From Phycisphaerae bacterium (GTDB lineage Bacteria; Planctomycetota; Phycisphaerae; UBA1845), in contig JAJVHU010000003.1 of NCBI GenBank assembly GCA_022072505.1, positions 18,266-82,265 of the forward strand: 64,000 nt of DNA, in the 5' to 3' direction. Under the pieces are notes generated by a model. That model searched no databases, was not told the origin of the DNA, and saw only the letters and a program-made list of their open reading frames with translations. The translations under genes were made by a program, and so were the position numbers. Shown piece by piece: positions 18,929-27,880 of this stretch; positions within the stretch are counted from its first letter, which is position 1, and each line of letters begins with the position of its first letter.

Positions 18929-19777
18929 ATGAACACAACCGTGAACCAGGGCCGATTCAAAAAGCTCCGAGCGATCCTGTCGGACCACGCCGTCTGCATG
19001 CCCGGGGCGATCAACGCGCTGTCGGCACGCCTGATCGAGCGGGAGGGGTTCGAGGCGATGTATCTTTCCGGGGCGGTGCTGGCCAACTGCGTGGGCGGCG
19101 TTCCGGACGTCGGGTTGATGACGCTGACGGAGGCGCGGGAGCATGCGGCGCGGATCGCGTCGGTCACGTCGATCCCGATCCTGATGGACGCGGACACCGG
19201 TTACGGCGGACCCGACAACGCCGCCCGCACGGTGCGCGAGCTGGAGGGTGTCGGCGTCAGCGCGATTCATCTCGAGGATCAGGAGTTTCCGAAGCGCTGC
19301 GGACATCTGGAGGGCAAGAAGCTCGTTCCGGAGCACGAGTTTTGTGAAAAGATCGCGGCGGCATCGGCGGCGAAGACCAGCCCGGACTTCCTCATCCTCG
19401 CCCGCACCGACGCTCGCGGGGTCACCGGGTACGACGACGCCGTGCGGCGGGCGCACCTGTACCTCCAGGCCGGGGCGGACGGCGTGTTCCCCGAGGCGCT
19501 TCAGTCACGCGAGGAGTTCGCCCGCTTTGCGCAGGACGTGCCGACGATCCTGCTGGCGAACATGACCGAGTTCGGCAAAACGCCGATGCTGACGGTCGAG
19601 GAGTTCGGCGCGATGGGCTATCGCATTGTCATCTTCCCGGTGACCCTGCAGCGGATCGCGATGAAGGCGATGGAGGAATGCCTGCGCGTGCTCAAGACCG
19701 AGCGGACTCAAAGCGCCGTCGTCGATCGGATGCAGACCCGTCAGGAATTGTACGACCTGCTGGAGTATGAGGCGTAG
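18929..19777 (+). CDS. Isocitrate lyase/PEP mutase superfamily protein, methylisocitrate-lyase-like
   Basis: A 282-residue TIM-barrel lyase. Features in order: PGAINALSARLIEREGFEAMYLSG (substrate loop), MDADTGYG (Mg ligand Asp), the IHLEDQEFPKRCGHLEGKKL segment in which KRCGH is the catalytic loop with the acid cysteine, and LILARTDARGV. This fits 2-methylisocitrate lyase (PrpB) or a close relative such as carboxyvinyl-phosphonate mutase. ATG 18929 follows AGGGG; upstream open sequence to 18803 is noncoding in character. No methylcitrate synthase or dehydratase gene is adjacent, so propionate breakdown is not proven and I leave out a symbol. Confidence 0.85.
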   Translation: MNTTVNQGRFKKLRAILSDHAVCMPGAINALSARLIEREGFEAMYLSGAVLANCVGGVPDVGLMTLTEAREHAARIASVTSIPILMDADTGYGGPDNAARTVRELEGVGVSAIHLEDQEFPKRCGHLEGKKLVPEHEFCEKIAAASAAKTSPDFLILARTDARGVTGYDDAVRRAHLYLQAGADGVFPEALQSREEFARFAQDVPTILLANMTEFGKTPMLTVEEFGAMGYRIVIFPVTLQRIAMKAMEECLRVLKTERTQSAVVDRMQTRQELYDLLEYEA

Positions 19778-19885
19778 ACGGCTGGGTTACGAAGCGAGTT
19801 CGCGGGGGTGACGAGTGAGCCGGACCTCAAAGAGGGCGGTGCATTCGTCAGCGGTTTGTTTCCGAGCACGGGTTCCCTCGGCAGG

Positions 19886-19956
19886 AAGAACGCTTCCTTA
19901 CGGGCGCGGCTCAGTTGGACGGGCGCGGCTCGGTTGGACGGGCGCGGCTCGGTTGA
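19886..19956 (+). repeat. Dispersed repeat copy with 19-bp tandem expansion
   Basis: The AAGAACGCTTCC block is followed by three tandem 19-bp copies of ACGGGCGCGGCTCGGTTGG (19900-19918, 19919-19937, 19938-19956; first and last with one change each). This is the core of the dispersed family, locally amplified. It sits 51 bp before the sigma factor start and produces a spurious upstream extension of that reading frame. Confidence 0.85.
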
Positions 19957-20006
19957 CGGAGCGAGTCGGCGGGTTGCGTTCGCACGGGGTTGGCGGCGCG
20001 CGTATC

Positions 20007-20912
20007 ATGGCGCCGATGGACGCCGAGAAGGGAGACGCTTTCCTGGTCGAGGGCATCCGCGCGGGGGATCAGCGCGCGTGGCGTCAGCTCATCGAGCGGT
20101 ATCAGGGGCGTCTGCTGGCGTTCGCGCGATCCCGCGCCCCGTCCTTTGCGGACGCGGAGGACATCGTGCAGGACACCTTCGTCGGCTTCGCCACGTCGCT
20201 GGCGAATTTCGATGCGTCGCGGTCGCTGGAGACCTACCTCTTCACGATCGCCCGGTACAAGCTTTTCGACCTGCTGCGGCAGAAGCGCCTGCCGACCCAG
20301 CAGCCGTCGGGCGAGGGAGAGGACTGGCTGGAGCGCGTCTCGCCGGCATCGGGCGAGTCGCCCAGCGGCGCCGCGGTCGCGTTGGAGGAGGAGGCGCGTC
20401 AGCAGCGCCTTCTGGCGGACATGCTGCGGCGGTTGATCCACGAGCTGCGCGATCGGCAGGCGTTCGACGATCTTCAGGTGATCGAGCTTCTGTTCTTCGT
20501 GGGTCGTCGGAACCTTGACGTGGCGGAGGTGCTCGACCTCGATCAGAAGGCGGTGGCGGGGATCAAGTTCCGGGCGATCCAGAAACTCCAGCGCTATCTC
20601 GAGGAGGCGGATCCGAAGACGGCGGCCTGCGCGGAGGGCGAGTTGGGCGACGTGGCGGTGTCGTCGGTGTGGCGCGCGCACCGCCTGACGTGCCTGAAGC
20701 GCAGCACGCTGGGGGCGTACGCGATGGGCGTCCTCGAGGAGCCCTGGCGGAGCTTCACCGAGTTTCACCTCGACGTGGCGGGGTGTCCGCTGTGCGTGGC
20801 CAACCTTCAGGATCTTCAGGCGGAGGAAGATCCGAACCGCCCGGCGACGGACGTGGAGCGGATGTTTCAGTCGAGCGTGGGGTTTTTGAAGAGCACCGGC
20901 GGAGCGACGTGA
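20007..20912 (+). CDS. ECF RNA polymerase sigma factor with planctomycete-type C-terminal extension
   Basis: A 301-residue protein. Sigma-2 lies at about residues 10-85 (DQRAWRQLIERYQGRLLAFARS ... DAEDIVQDTFVGFATSL ... FTIARYKLFDLLRQKR), and a sigma-4 helix-turn-helix at about 140-200 (LDVAEVLDLDQKAVAGIKFRAIQKL). A C-terminal extension from about 215 carries CLKRSTLGAYAMGVL, FTEFHLDVAGCPLCVANLQDL, the Cys-containing tail seen in planctomycete ECF factors, which probably acts as an internal regulatory domain. No anti-sigma gene is adjacent. The start is uncertain: ATG 20007, or ATG 20016 if the TATCAT at 20003-20008 is a -10 box giving a leaderless message. The frame further upstream only encodes the dispersed repeat. 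Confidence 0.85.
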   Translation: MAPMDAEKGDAFLVEGIRAGDQRAWRQLIERYQGRLLAFARSRAPSFADAEDIVQDTFVGFATSLANFDASRSLETYLFTIARYKLFDLLRQKRLPTQQPSGEGEDWLERVSPASGESPSGAAVALEEEARQQRLLADMLRRLIHELRDRQAFDDLQVIELLFFVGRRNLDVAEVLDLDQKAVAGIKFRAIQKLQRYLEEADPKTAACAEGELGDVAVSSVWRAHRLTCLKRSTLGAYAMGVLEEPWRSFTEFHLDVAGCPLCVANLQDLQAEEDPNRPATDVERMFQSSVGFLKSTGGAT

Positions 20913-20958
20913 GTCTGGCGACGAGTCGGGAGCGAGGGATCCGGCGGAAGTATTCTGC

Positions 20959-22221
20959 ATGTTTACGTTGATCGAAGCCTTGAGGTTCAGAAGCTTGCGT
21001 TACGTGCATCGCTCCCTCGGTCCGTTCCACGTTCTGGTCGGTCCCAACGCAAGCGGCAAGACGACGTTCCTGGACGTCGTCGGATTCATGAGCGATTTTG
21101 TGCGCGGCGGACTGGACGCGGCGATTCAGGAGCGTACGCAGAACCTGCACGATCTGTTCTGGAAGCGCGGGGGGGAGTCGTTCGAGCTGGCCGTTGAAGT
21201 GCGTTTCCCGGAAGCCCGGCGGGCGCTGCTTCCGGACCGGGAATTCAGCCTGATCCGGTATGAGCTTGCCGTGGGGATCGATCCCGAGACGAATGAGAAT
21301 TGCGTCGTCGCCGAGCGCGGGCTGTTGAAGAAGGAGCCGCCTCCCGAGCCCGTCGTTCCCCGCTCCCTCTTTCCCGATGTTTCCAGGGAACCCGGCACGC
21401 TGCTGACACCGGACAAGGCAACCGGAAAGCGGGTCGTGCTGAGCAAGAAGCCCGGAAAGAACGTCAACTACTCGCCGGAAACCTACAGCGAAGCCGGCAA
21501 AGGCTGGGTGACGCCGTTCAAGCTAGGTCCACAGCGATCCGCCCTTGCAAGCCTGCCCGATGATGAAAAGAAGTTTCCCGTAGCGACCTGGTTCAAGGAG
21601 TTTCTGGGGACGGGGATTCAACGCCTGACTCTTAACAGCCTGCTCATCCGCAGGGCCAGCCCGCCGGGGCAGATTCGCGGATTCAAACCGGACGGTTCAA
21701 ACCTCCCTTGGGTTGTTCACGACTTGAAACAGCATCACCCGAAACATGCCCGAGACTGGCTCGAACACGTTCGCACCGCCCTCCCGGAGATTGAATCGAT
21801 CGACACGCAGGAGCGTGCGGACGACCGCCATCGCTACCTGACCATCACCTACCAAGGTGGAATTACGGTTCCTTCATGGGTCGTCTCCGACGGAACGTTG
21901 CGTTTGCTTGCGCTGACGTTGATTGCCTATCTGCCTGCGCCGGCAAGCGCTTATCTGATTGAGGAGCCCGAGAACGGCATTCATCCTCGTGCCGTGGAGA
22001 CGCTGCTTCAGTCGCTCTCCTCCGTCTACGATTCTCAAGTGCTGGTCGCCACGCACTCGCCCATCATTCTCAGCAGCGTCGAGGCGTCCAGCGTGTTGTG
22101 CTTCGCCAAGGGATTGGACGGCGCCACGGACATCGTGCGTGGCGACCAGCACCCCAACCTGCGGACGTGGCGCGGCGAGGAGAATCTCGGCGTCCTCTTT
22201 GCGGGTGGCGTTCTGGGATAG
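20959..22221 (+). CDS. AAA/SMC-like ATPase (AAA_15/AAA_21 type) of a putative two-gene defence cassette
   Basis: A 420-residue ABC/SMC-clan ATPase: Walker A GPNASGKT at 28-35, signature-like VVSDGTLRLLALTLIAYL (about 310), Walker B AYLIEEPENGIHP with E335-E336, and an H-loop LVATHSPIIL. Between them are about 270 residues of family-specific insert. It is a single-domain ATPase of the type found in OLD, PARIS, Septu and similar defence systems, where the ATPase senses and its partner acts. It is followed after only 5 bp by a small acidic-motif gene, the partner. Base composition is visibly less GC-rich than in neighbours, hinting at acquisition by transfer. Confidence 0.8.
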   Translation: MFTLIEALRFRSLRYVHRSLGPFHVLVGPNASGKTTFLDVVGFMSDFVRGGLDAAIQERTQNLHDLFWKRGGESFELAVEVRFPEARRALLPDREFSLIRYELAVGIDPETNENCVVAERGLLKKEPPPEPVVPRSLFPDVSREPGTLLTPDKATGKRVVLSKKPGKNVNYSPETYSEAGKGWVTPFKLGPQRSALASLPDDEKKFPVATWFKEFLGTGIQRLTLNSLLIRRASPPGQIRGFKPDGSNLPWVVHDLKQHHPKHARDWLEHVRTALPEIESIDTQERADDRHRYLTITYQGGITVPSWVVSDGTLRLLALTLIAYLPAPASAYLIEEPENGIHPRAVETLLQSLSSVYDSQVLVATHSPIILSSVEASSVLCFAKGLDGATDIVRGDQHPNLRTWRGEENLGVLFAGGVLG

Positions 22222-22226
22222 TCAAC

Positions 22227-22874
22227 GTGGCCTTTGATAAAAAGGATGCTGTGCTTCTCGTGGCGGACCGGGACATTGAGGCGACCGTCACGGGCTTGCT
22301 GTCCCGCACGCCGTCGCTGGACATCCGTAAAGTAACGTTCGATGTGTTCCGGCATCCCTATCGTGATTCCGGCTGCCGGACGCGGGCCGCCGAGTTCCTG
22401 CGTCCGATGGCGGATCGTTACGCTCATGCGTTGGTTCTGTTTGACCACGATGGCTGCGGATCGCCTGATACGACGGCGGAGGAACTGGAGAACATGGTTG
22501 AACAGAAACTGGCGCCGGTCTGGTTCGATCGTGCCGGCGTGGTCGTGCTCGAACCGGAACTCGAATCCTGGGTCTGGAGCGACTCGCCGGAAGTGGCGCG
22601 GATCCTGGGATGGGCCGGTTCCGGAGATGAACTGATTCCCTGGCTAAGATCGCTGGGGTACTGGCCCGCAAACGCCAGGAAGCCCGTCGATCCCAAAGCG
22701 GCGATGATCCGCACATTACAAGAAACGCGCAAACGCCGTTCTGCGGCGATATTTGAGGAACTCGCGGCGCGAGTGAGCTTCAGGAAATGCACGGATCGAG
22801 CCTTCTTGAAAATGTGCCGACTGCTGCAATCATGGTTCGAATGCAAACCCGGCGCGAAGCGAGACTTGGACTGA
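22227..22874 (+). CDS. Small TOPRIM/DUF4276-like protein (MAD4-like), partner of the AAA ATPase
   Basis: A 215-residue soluble protein starting at GTG 22227, five bases after the ATPase stop. Acidic motifs stand in the order seen in TOPRIM/DUF4276-type proteins: LLVADRDIE (10-18), LVLFDHDGCGSP (69-80, a DxD pair) and VVLEPELESWVWSDSPEV (106-123). The C-terminal third is helical and basic. It also resembles, from memory, the protein called MAD4 in methylation-associated defence systems, but none of the other MAD genes is here. A nuclease or metal-dependent phosphoryl-transfer role is inferred from the motifs. Paired with the upstream ATPase it looks like a compact defence or conflict module. 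Confidence 0.65.
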   Translation: MAFDKKDAVLLVADRDIEATVTGLLSRTPSLDIRKVTFDVFRHPYRDSGCRTRAAEFLRPMADRYAHALVLFDHDGCGSPDTTAEELENMVEQKLAPVWFDRAGVVVLEPELESWVWSDSPEVARILGWAGSGDELIPWLRSLGYWPANARKPVDPKAAMIRTLQETRKRRSAAIFEELAARVSFRKCTDRAFLKMCRLLQSWFECKPGAKRDLD

Positions 22875-22887
22875 ACGGAGGGAATCC

Positions 22888-24837
22888 TTGAAGCCATCCA
22901 CGACTCATCCCACCTCAAGGTTGGCGCGGAGGCCTTGTGCGAGGCTGGCGGCGGCGTTGTTTCCGCTGGCCATCCTTTCTCAATCCGCGGCGCAATCGCC
23001 CCTTCAGGAACGTTACACCAAGACGGAGCATCAGATTCCGATGCGCGACGGGGTGAAGCTCTTCACCGCGGTGTACGCGCCGAAGGATACGTCGCGGACG
23101 TATCCGTTTCTGATGCGGCGCACGCCTTACGGCGTCGGGCCTTACGGGGAGGGGCAGTTCTCGCACCGCATCGGACCCAGCGATCTGCTGGAGGGGGACG
23201 GGTACATCTTCGTGCTCCAGGACGTGCGCGGCACGCACATGTCGGAGGGGACGTTTGTGAACATGACGCCGCACGTGCCCGACAAGAAAAGCCCGTCGGA
23301 CGTGGACGAAAGCAGTGACGCGCATGACACGATCGCGTGGCTGCTGGAGCACGTGCCGAACCACAACGGGCGGGTGGGGATGTGGGGCATCTCCTACCCG
23401 GGCTTTTACTCCTCCGCGAGCATGATCGACGCGCATCCGGCGCTGAAAGCCGTGTCGCCGCAGGCGCCGATCGCGGACTGGTTCTTCGACGATTTTCATC
23501 ATCACGGGGCGTTTTACCTGCCGCACGCGTTCAACTTCATCGTGGGCTTCGGAAAGCCGCGCCCGCTGCCCGTGCAGCACCGGCCGTGGGGTTTCTCGCA
23601 CGGCACGCCGGACGGATATGACTTTTACCTGAACCTCGGGCCGCTCTGCGACGTGCCGACGAAGCACTTTCAGAGCGAGAACCCGATGTGGGACGAGATC
23701 GTGGAGCATCCGGATTACGACGAGTACTGGCGGAAGCGGAACATCCTCCCGCACCTGAAGAAGGTGGCCCCCGCGGTGATGACGGTCGGGGGCTGGTACG
23801 ACGCGGAGGATCTTTACGGCACGTTCGAGACTTACGCCGCGATCGAGCGTCAGAATCCCGGGGTGTTCAACATTCTCGTCGCGGGGCCCTGGGACCACGG
23901 CGGCTGGGGGCGGCGCGACGGCGACCGGCTCGGCAACCTGCACTTCGGCGAGAAGACGTCGGTGCATTATCAGGAGCAGATCGAGCGCGTGTTCTTCAAT
24001 CATTTTCTGAAGGACGAGGGGACGATGACGCTGTCGGAGGCGCACCTCTTCGAGACGGGGGAGAACCGCTGGCGGACGTTTCCGCAGTGGCCTCCGAAAG
24101 AAGCGCAGATGAGGCGCGTGTACCCTGCCGGCGGCGGGGCGCTGACGTTTGACGCCCCGACCGTCGAGGGGTTCGACGAGTTCATCAGCGATCCGGCGAA
24201 ACCCGTGCCTTACACGGAGGAGATCACGGTGCAGATGACGCGGGAGCACATGACGGACGATCAGCGCTTCGCGGCGCGGCGTCCGGACGTGCTGACGTAT
24301 CAGACGTCGGTGCTCACGGAGCCGCTGACGCTCGCGGGACCGATCGCCGCGGAGTTGTGGGTTTCGACGACGCAGACCGACGCGGACTGGATCATCAAGG
24401 TGATCGACGTGTTCCCTCCGGACGCGAAGGCGCCCGAGGGGTTCTCGCCGAGCCGGCCGTGGGGCGGGTATCAGATGATGGTGCGCAGCGAGGTGATCCG
24501 CGGGCGCTACCGCGACAGTTATGAGAAGCCCGCGCCCTTCCGCCCGGGGGAGCCGACGCGCGTGCGGCTGAAGCTTCAGGACGTGCTGCACACGTTCAAA
24601 CCGGGGCATCGCCTGATGATTCAGGTGCAAAGCACGTGGTTCCCGCTGGTGGACCGCAACCCGCAGAAGTACGTGCCGAACATTTACAAGGCGGTTGCGG
24701 AGGATTTCGTGAAGGCGACGCACCGGGTGTACCGGTCGCCGCGGTTTGCGACGCACTTCGAGGTGGGCGTGCTTCCGGCCGAGCCGACGCCCGCGGTTCC
24801 GCCCGCGCCCGCGGCCGGCTCGCCGCCGGCGGGCTGA
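22888..24837 (+). CDS. Secreted CocE/NonD (S15) family alpha/beta hydrolase
   Basis: A 649-residue protein with a signal peptide (about 1-36, hydrophobic core LAAALFPLAILSQSAA). It starts at TTG 22888, supported by GGAGGG five bases upstream. The alpha/beta-hydrolase domain carries the nucleophile Ser169 in MWGISYPG, the oxyanion region VLQDVRGTHMSEG and a PWDHGGWG motif supplying the catalytic His; the C-terminal half is the jelly-roll (LLAGPIAAELWVSTTQTDADW ... FRPGEPTRVRL). Such enzymes are acyl hydrolases (cocaine esterase, glutaryl-7-ACA acylase, X-Pro dipeptidyl peptidase); an exported peptidase or acylase role is likely. It ends six bases before the next gene. Confidence 0.88.
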   Translation: MKPSTTHPTSRLARRPCARLAAALFPLAILSQSAAQSPLQERYTKTEHQIPMRDGVKLFTAVYAPKDTSRTYPFLMRRTPYGVGPYGEGQFSHRIGPSDLLEGDGYIFVLQDVRGTHMSEGTFVNMTPHVPDKKSPSDVDESSDAHDTIAWLLEHVPNHNGRVGMWGISYPGFYSSASMIDAHPALKAVSPQAPIADWFFDDFHHHGAFYLPHAFNFIVGFGKPRPLPVQHRPWGFSHGTPDGYDFYLNLGPLCDVPTKHFQSENPMWDEIVEHPDYDEYWRKRNILPHLKKVAPAVMTVGGWYDAEDLYGTFETYAAIERQNPGVFNILVAGPWDHGGWGRRDGDRLGNLHFGEKTSVHYQEQIERVFFNHFLKDEGTMTLSEAHLFETGENRWRTFPQWPPKEAQMRRVYPAGGGALTFDAPTVEGFDEFISDPAKPVPYTEEITVQMTREHMTDDQRFAARRPDVLTYQTSVLTEPLTLAGPIAAELWVSTTQTDADWIIKVIDVFPPDAKAPEGFSPSRPWGGYQMMVRSEVIRGRYRDSYEKPAPFRPGEPTRVRLKLQDVLHTFKPGHRLMIQVQSTWFPLVDRNPQKYVPNIYKAVAEDFVKATHRVYRSPRFATHFEVGVLPAEPTPAVPPAPAAGSPPAG

Positions 24838-24843
24838 TGCGAC

Positions 24844-26244
24844 ATGCCGGGAGGTTGGCTGCAAAAGCTGGCGACGGCGCCGCTCCTCGGCAGCGCGGCC
24901 GCGACCGTGCAGGCGTGGCGCGTAGCGCGCCGTCGGTACGGGCGCGTGTACGAGGCGCTCGTGCCCGAGATCGAGCGCCGGTCGCGGATGAGCCGCGACG
25001 AGATGCGGGCGCACTGCGACGAGCGGCTGGCGGTGCTGCTCGGTCATGCGTATGCGCATGTGCCGCATTACCGGGAGGCGTGGCGGCGTGCGGGGATCCT
25101 TCCGCAGGATCTCCGCGCGATCGACGACCTTGCCCGTCGTCTGCCGTTGCTGTCCCGGGAGGAGGCGCGAGCGGCGCCCCAGCGGCTTCTTGACGAGCGT
25201 CTTGCGCCGTCGGCGCTGGTCCGCCTGTCCACCAGCGGCAGCACGGGCTCGCCGCTGACGCTGTTCCGCACGCCCGAGGCCGAGGCGACGTCCTACGCCT
25301 TCTTCGAGGCGCGCTGCCGGCGACCCGCGGGGATGCAGTTCGGACGCCTTCCCTACGTCATGATCGGCGGACAACTCGTCGCGCCGGTCACGCGGGATCG
25401 CCCGCCGTTCTGGGTTTACAACTACGCGTGGAAGCAGCTTTATCTTTCCAGCTACCACCTGTCGGAGCGCTTTCTCCCGCATTACGTCAAGGCGCTGCGC
25501 CGCCGCCCGTATCACGCGATCCTCGGATATCCTTCGAGCCTGCACACCGTCGCGCGGCATCTGCTGGAGCGCGGCGAACCGCCGATCCCGATGCGCTGCG
25601 CGATCACGAGTTCGGAAACGCTTCTTGAACATCAGCGCGAGGCAATCGAGCGGGCGTTCGGCTGCAAGGTGTTCGATCAATACGGCGCGGGCGAGCTTTG
25701 CGTCTTTGCCGCGCAGTGCGGGCGAGGGTCAATGCACGTCAGCCCTGATTACGGACGGATCGAAGTGATCGGCGACGACGGGCGACCTTGCCGACCCGGA
25801 GAAACGGGCGAGCTCGTCTGCACCAGCCTGATCAACTTCGGGCAGGTGTTCATCCGGTATCGCATCGGCGACCGCGGGGCGATCGACGAAGGCCGGTGCG
25901 CGTGCGGGAGCGCATTGCCCGTCCTGTCGCGCCTCGAAGGGCGGGTGGACGAGGTGCTTCGGACGCGCGACGGCCGGGCGATCGGACGGCTGGACCCGGT
26001 ATTCAAGGGCGTCGAACATGTGCGCGAGGCGCAGATCGTTCAGGAAGAGGCGGATCGCTTCGTCGTCCGCGTCGTACCGGCGCCCGGGTATGACGCGGGG
26101 AGCGCGGAGTTGATCCGGCGGAACCTGAGCGACCGCGTGGGCGACGTGCGGATCGACGTGGTGACGGTGGAAGCAATTGAACGCACCCGGGCGGGGAAGT
26201 TTCGCGCGGTGATCAGCCGCGTCAATCCGCCGCGGAACCCCTGA
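24844..26244 (+). CDS. CapK/PaaK-family AMP-forming ligase
   Basis: A 466-residue adenylate-forming protein. The P-loop is LSTSGSTGSPLTLFRT (about 122-137); YHAILGYPSSL, MRCAITSSETLLEHQRE, FDQYGAGE and FIRYRIGDRG (A8-like hinge) follow in the order of phenylacetate-CoA ligase and the capsule-associated CapK proteins. CRCACG-type cysteines (EGRCACGSALPVLSRLEGR) occur near the hinge as in CapK relatives. It probably activates a carboxylic acid as acyl-AMP; the substrate is not predictable. It overlaps nothing but follows the S15 hydrolase by 6 bp and precedes AroDE by 43 bp. Confidence 0.85.
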   Translation: MPGGWLQKLATAPLLGSAAATVQAWRVARRRYGRVYEALVPEIERRSRMSRDEMRAHCDERLAVLLGHAYAHVPHYREAWRRAGILPQDLRAIDDLARRLPLLSREEARAAPQRLLDERLAPSALVRLSTSGSTGSPLTLFRTPEAEATSYAFFEARCRRPAGMQFGRLPYVMIGGQLVAPVTRDRPPFWVYNYAWKQLYLSSYHLSERFLPHYVKALRRRPYHAILGYPSSLHTVARHLLERGEPPIPMRCAITSSETLLEHQREAIERAFGCKVFDQYGAGELCVFAAQCGRGSMHVSPDYGRIEVIGDDGRPCRPGETGELVCTSLINFGQVFIRYRIGDRGAIDEGRCACGSALPVLSRLEGRVDEVLRTRDGRAIGRLDPVFKGVEHVREAQIVQEEADRFVVRVVPAPGYDAGSAELIRRNLSDRVGDVRIDVVTVEAIERTRAGKFRAVISRVNPPRNP

Positions 26245-26287
26245 AGCCGCCTCAGTCGCGAGCGCTTGCGGCGGCGAATGATGTGAC

Positions 26288-27829
26288 ATGACCTACCTTA
26301 TCGCGTCCATCCCCGTGCAGAACGTCGAGGCGGCCGCGGAAGCGGTGCGACGCGCCGCACAGGCCGGAGCGGACGGCGTCGAACTTCGGATCGACGGCTA
26401 CGACGGCGATATCGGCGGCCTCCGCCGCCTGATGGCGGAGCATCCGGGACTGACGTGGGTTGTCACCTGCCGCAGCGCCGACGAAGGCGGGCAGTACCCT
26501 GGCGACACGATGCAGCGCGTGTCGAGGCTCATCGAGATGGCGCGAGGCACGGGGGCGTGGGTGGACTTCGAACTGACGGACTGGGAGCGCTCCGCGAACA
26601 TCCGGCAGAAGGTGTTGCTGGCGGCGGGAGGCGTCGCGGAACAGGACGGACACGCCGGCGCGACGGGAAAAACGCCCGAGGCGCCGAGGAGGCGCCTGAT
26701 CCTTTCGGCTCACGAATTTCAACGATCGATGACGGATGCGCGATCGCGCGTCGAGCGGATCTCGGCGGGCGGTCATGCCGCGGCGGCGAAGGTCGCGTGG
26801 ATGCCGGCGGACATCAGCGACAATTTCGCGGCGTTCGACCTGCTGCGGGATGCGGCGGCGGGGGCTTTCGGCGACCTGCGCGTGACGGCGATCTGCATGA
26901 GCGAGGAAGGCGTCCTCTCGCGCGTGCTGGCGAGGAAGCTCGGCGCGTTTGCGACGTACGCGGGCGTCGACGCCGCGAGCGCCACCGCACCGGGACAATT
27001 GAGCGTCCCGGAACTGTGCGGCTTGTACCGATGGGGGCGGATCGACGCGAGCACCCGCTTTTACGGCGTCATCGGCGATCCCGTGGCGCATTCGCAAAGC
27101 CCGGCGTTCTTCAACGCGCGGTTCGAGGCGGACGGCGTCAACGCGGTCTACCTGCCGCTGCGCGTGCGCGGCGGGGACGCGCTCCGAAGGTTCATCGAGG
27201 GGCTGCGGCGGCGTCCGTGGCTGGACGTCGGCGGGTTCAGCGTCACGATCCCGCACAAGGAGGCGGCGCTGGCGCTGGCGGATGAAGCCGGCGACGCTTT
27301 GACCCGGCGGATCGGCGCGGCGAACACGCTGGTCTGGCGCGACGGCCGGGTCGTCGCCTACAACACCGACGCGGCGGCGGCGCTGGACTCGATCGCGGCG
27401 CGAATGAACTGGTTGCCCGAAGACTTCCACGGCGTCACTGCGGACGTGCTCGGGTGCGGCGGGGCGGCGCGGGCGGTGGTCGCGGCGCTGGCGGACCGCG
27501 GGTGTCGCGTGCGGATCTACGCGCGGGATGGGCGTCGGGCGTCGGCGCTGGCAAAGGATTTCGACGGCGAGGCGTTCGGCTGGGAGCAGCGCCTTCGCAG
27601 CGACGGACAACTGCTGATCAACGCCACGCGCGTCGGCATGACGCCGGATGAGCATGACACGCCGATGCCCCCCGACGCGCTGGCCGGACGAACGCTGGTC
27701 TTCGACCTCGTATACACGCCGCCGGAAACCCGCCTGATCCGCGAAACCGCCGCCGCCGGCGCCCCCGCGCTGGGCGGGCTGGACATGTTCCAGCGACAGG
27801 CGGAGGCACAATACGCAATCTTTTCATGA
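26288..27829 (+). CDS. aroDE: Bifunctional 3-dehydroquinate dehydratase / shikimate dehydrogenase
   Basis: A 513-residue fusion. Residues 1-230 are type I dehydroquinase: VELRIDGYDGD, WVVTCRS, a histidine in ILSAHEFQ and the Schiff-base lysine in AAAKVAWMP. Residues about 255-513 are shikimate dehydrogenase: YGVIGDPVAHSQSPAFFN (shikimate-binding Ser pair), VTIPHKEAAL (catalytic Lys), YNTDAAAAL, NADP loop VLGCGGAARAVVAAL and the tail GLDMFQRQAEAQYAIF. The two steps are consecutive in the shikimate pathway to chorismate. This order is known in plants and in some planctomycetes and chlamydiae. Both active sites appear complete. Confidence 0.95.
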   Translation: MTYLIASIPVQNVEAAAEAVRRAAQAGADGVELRIDGYDGDIGGLRRLMAEHPGLTWVVTCRSADEGGQYPGDTMQRVSRLIEMARGTGAWVDFELTDWERSANIRQKVLLAAGGVAEQDGHAGATGKTPEAPRRRLILSAHEFQRSMTDARSRVERISAGGHAAAAKVAWMPADISDNFAAFDLLRDAAAGAFGDLRVTAICMSEEGVLSRVLARKLGAFATYAGVDAASATAPGQLSVPELCGLYRWGRIDASTRFYGVIGDPVAHSQSPAFFNARFEADGVNAVYLPLRVRGGDALRRFIEGLRRRPWLDVGGFSVTIPHKEAALALADEAGDALTRRIGAANTLVWRDGRVVAYNTDAAAALDSIAARMNWLPEDFHGVTADVLGCGGAARAVVAALADRGCRVRIYARDGRRASALAKDFDGEAFGWEQRLRSDGQLLINATRVGMTPDEHDTPMPPDALAGRTLVFDLVYTPPETRLIRETAAAGAPALGGLDMFQRQAEAQYAIFS

Positions 27830-27880
27830 ATTCCGCCGGACACCGCGTAACGAGAGCCCGGTTGAGGCGGAACTGTCGTT

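Noticed and set aside
18493..19197. N-terminal extension of the metalloprotease frame
   Set aside because: The added 235 residues are antisense to prpB and lack a signal peptide; the ATG at 18492 has a strong ribosome site and signal peptide.
22915..25680. A 921-codon minus-strand frame
   Set aside because: Antisense to the S15 hydrolase and CapK genes, low-complexity Arg/His/Leu product, no domain.
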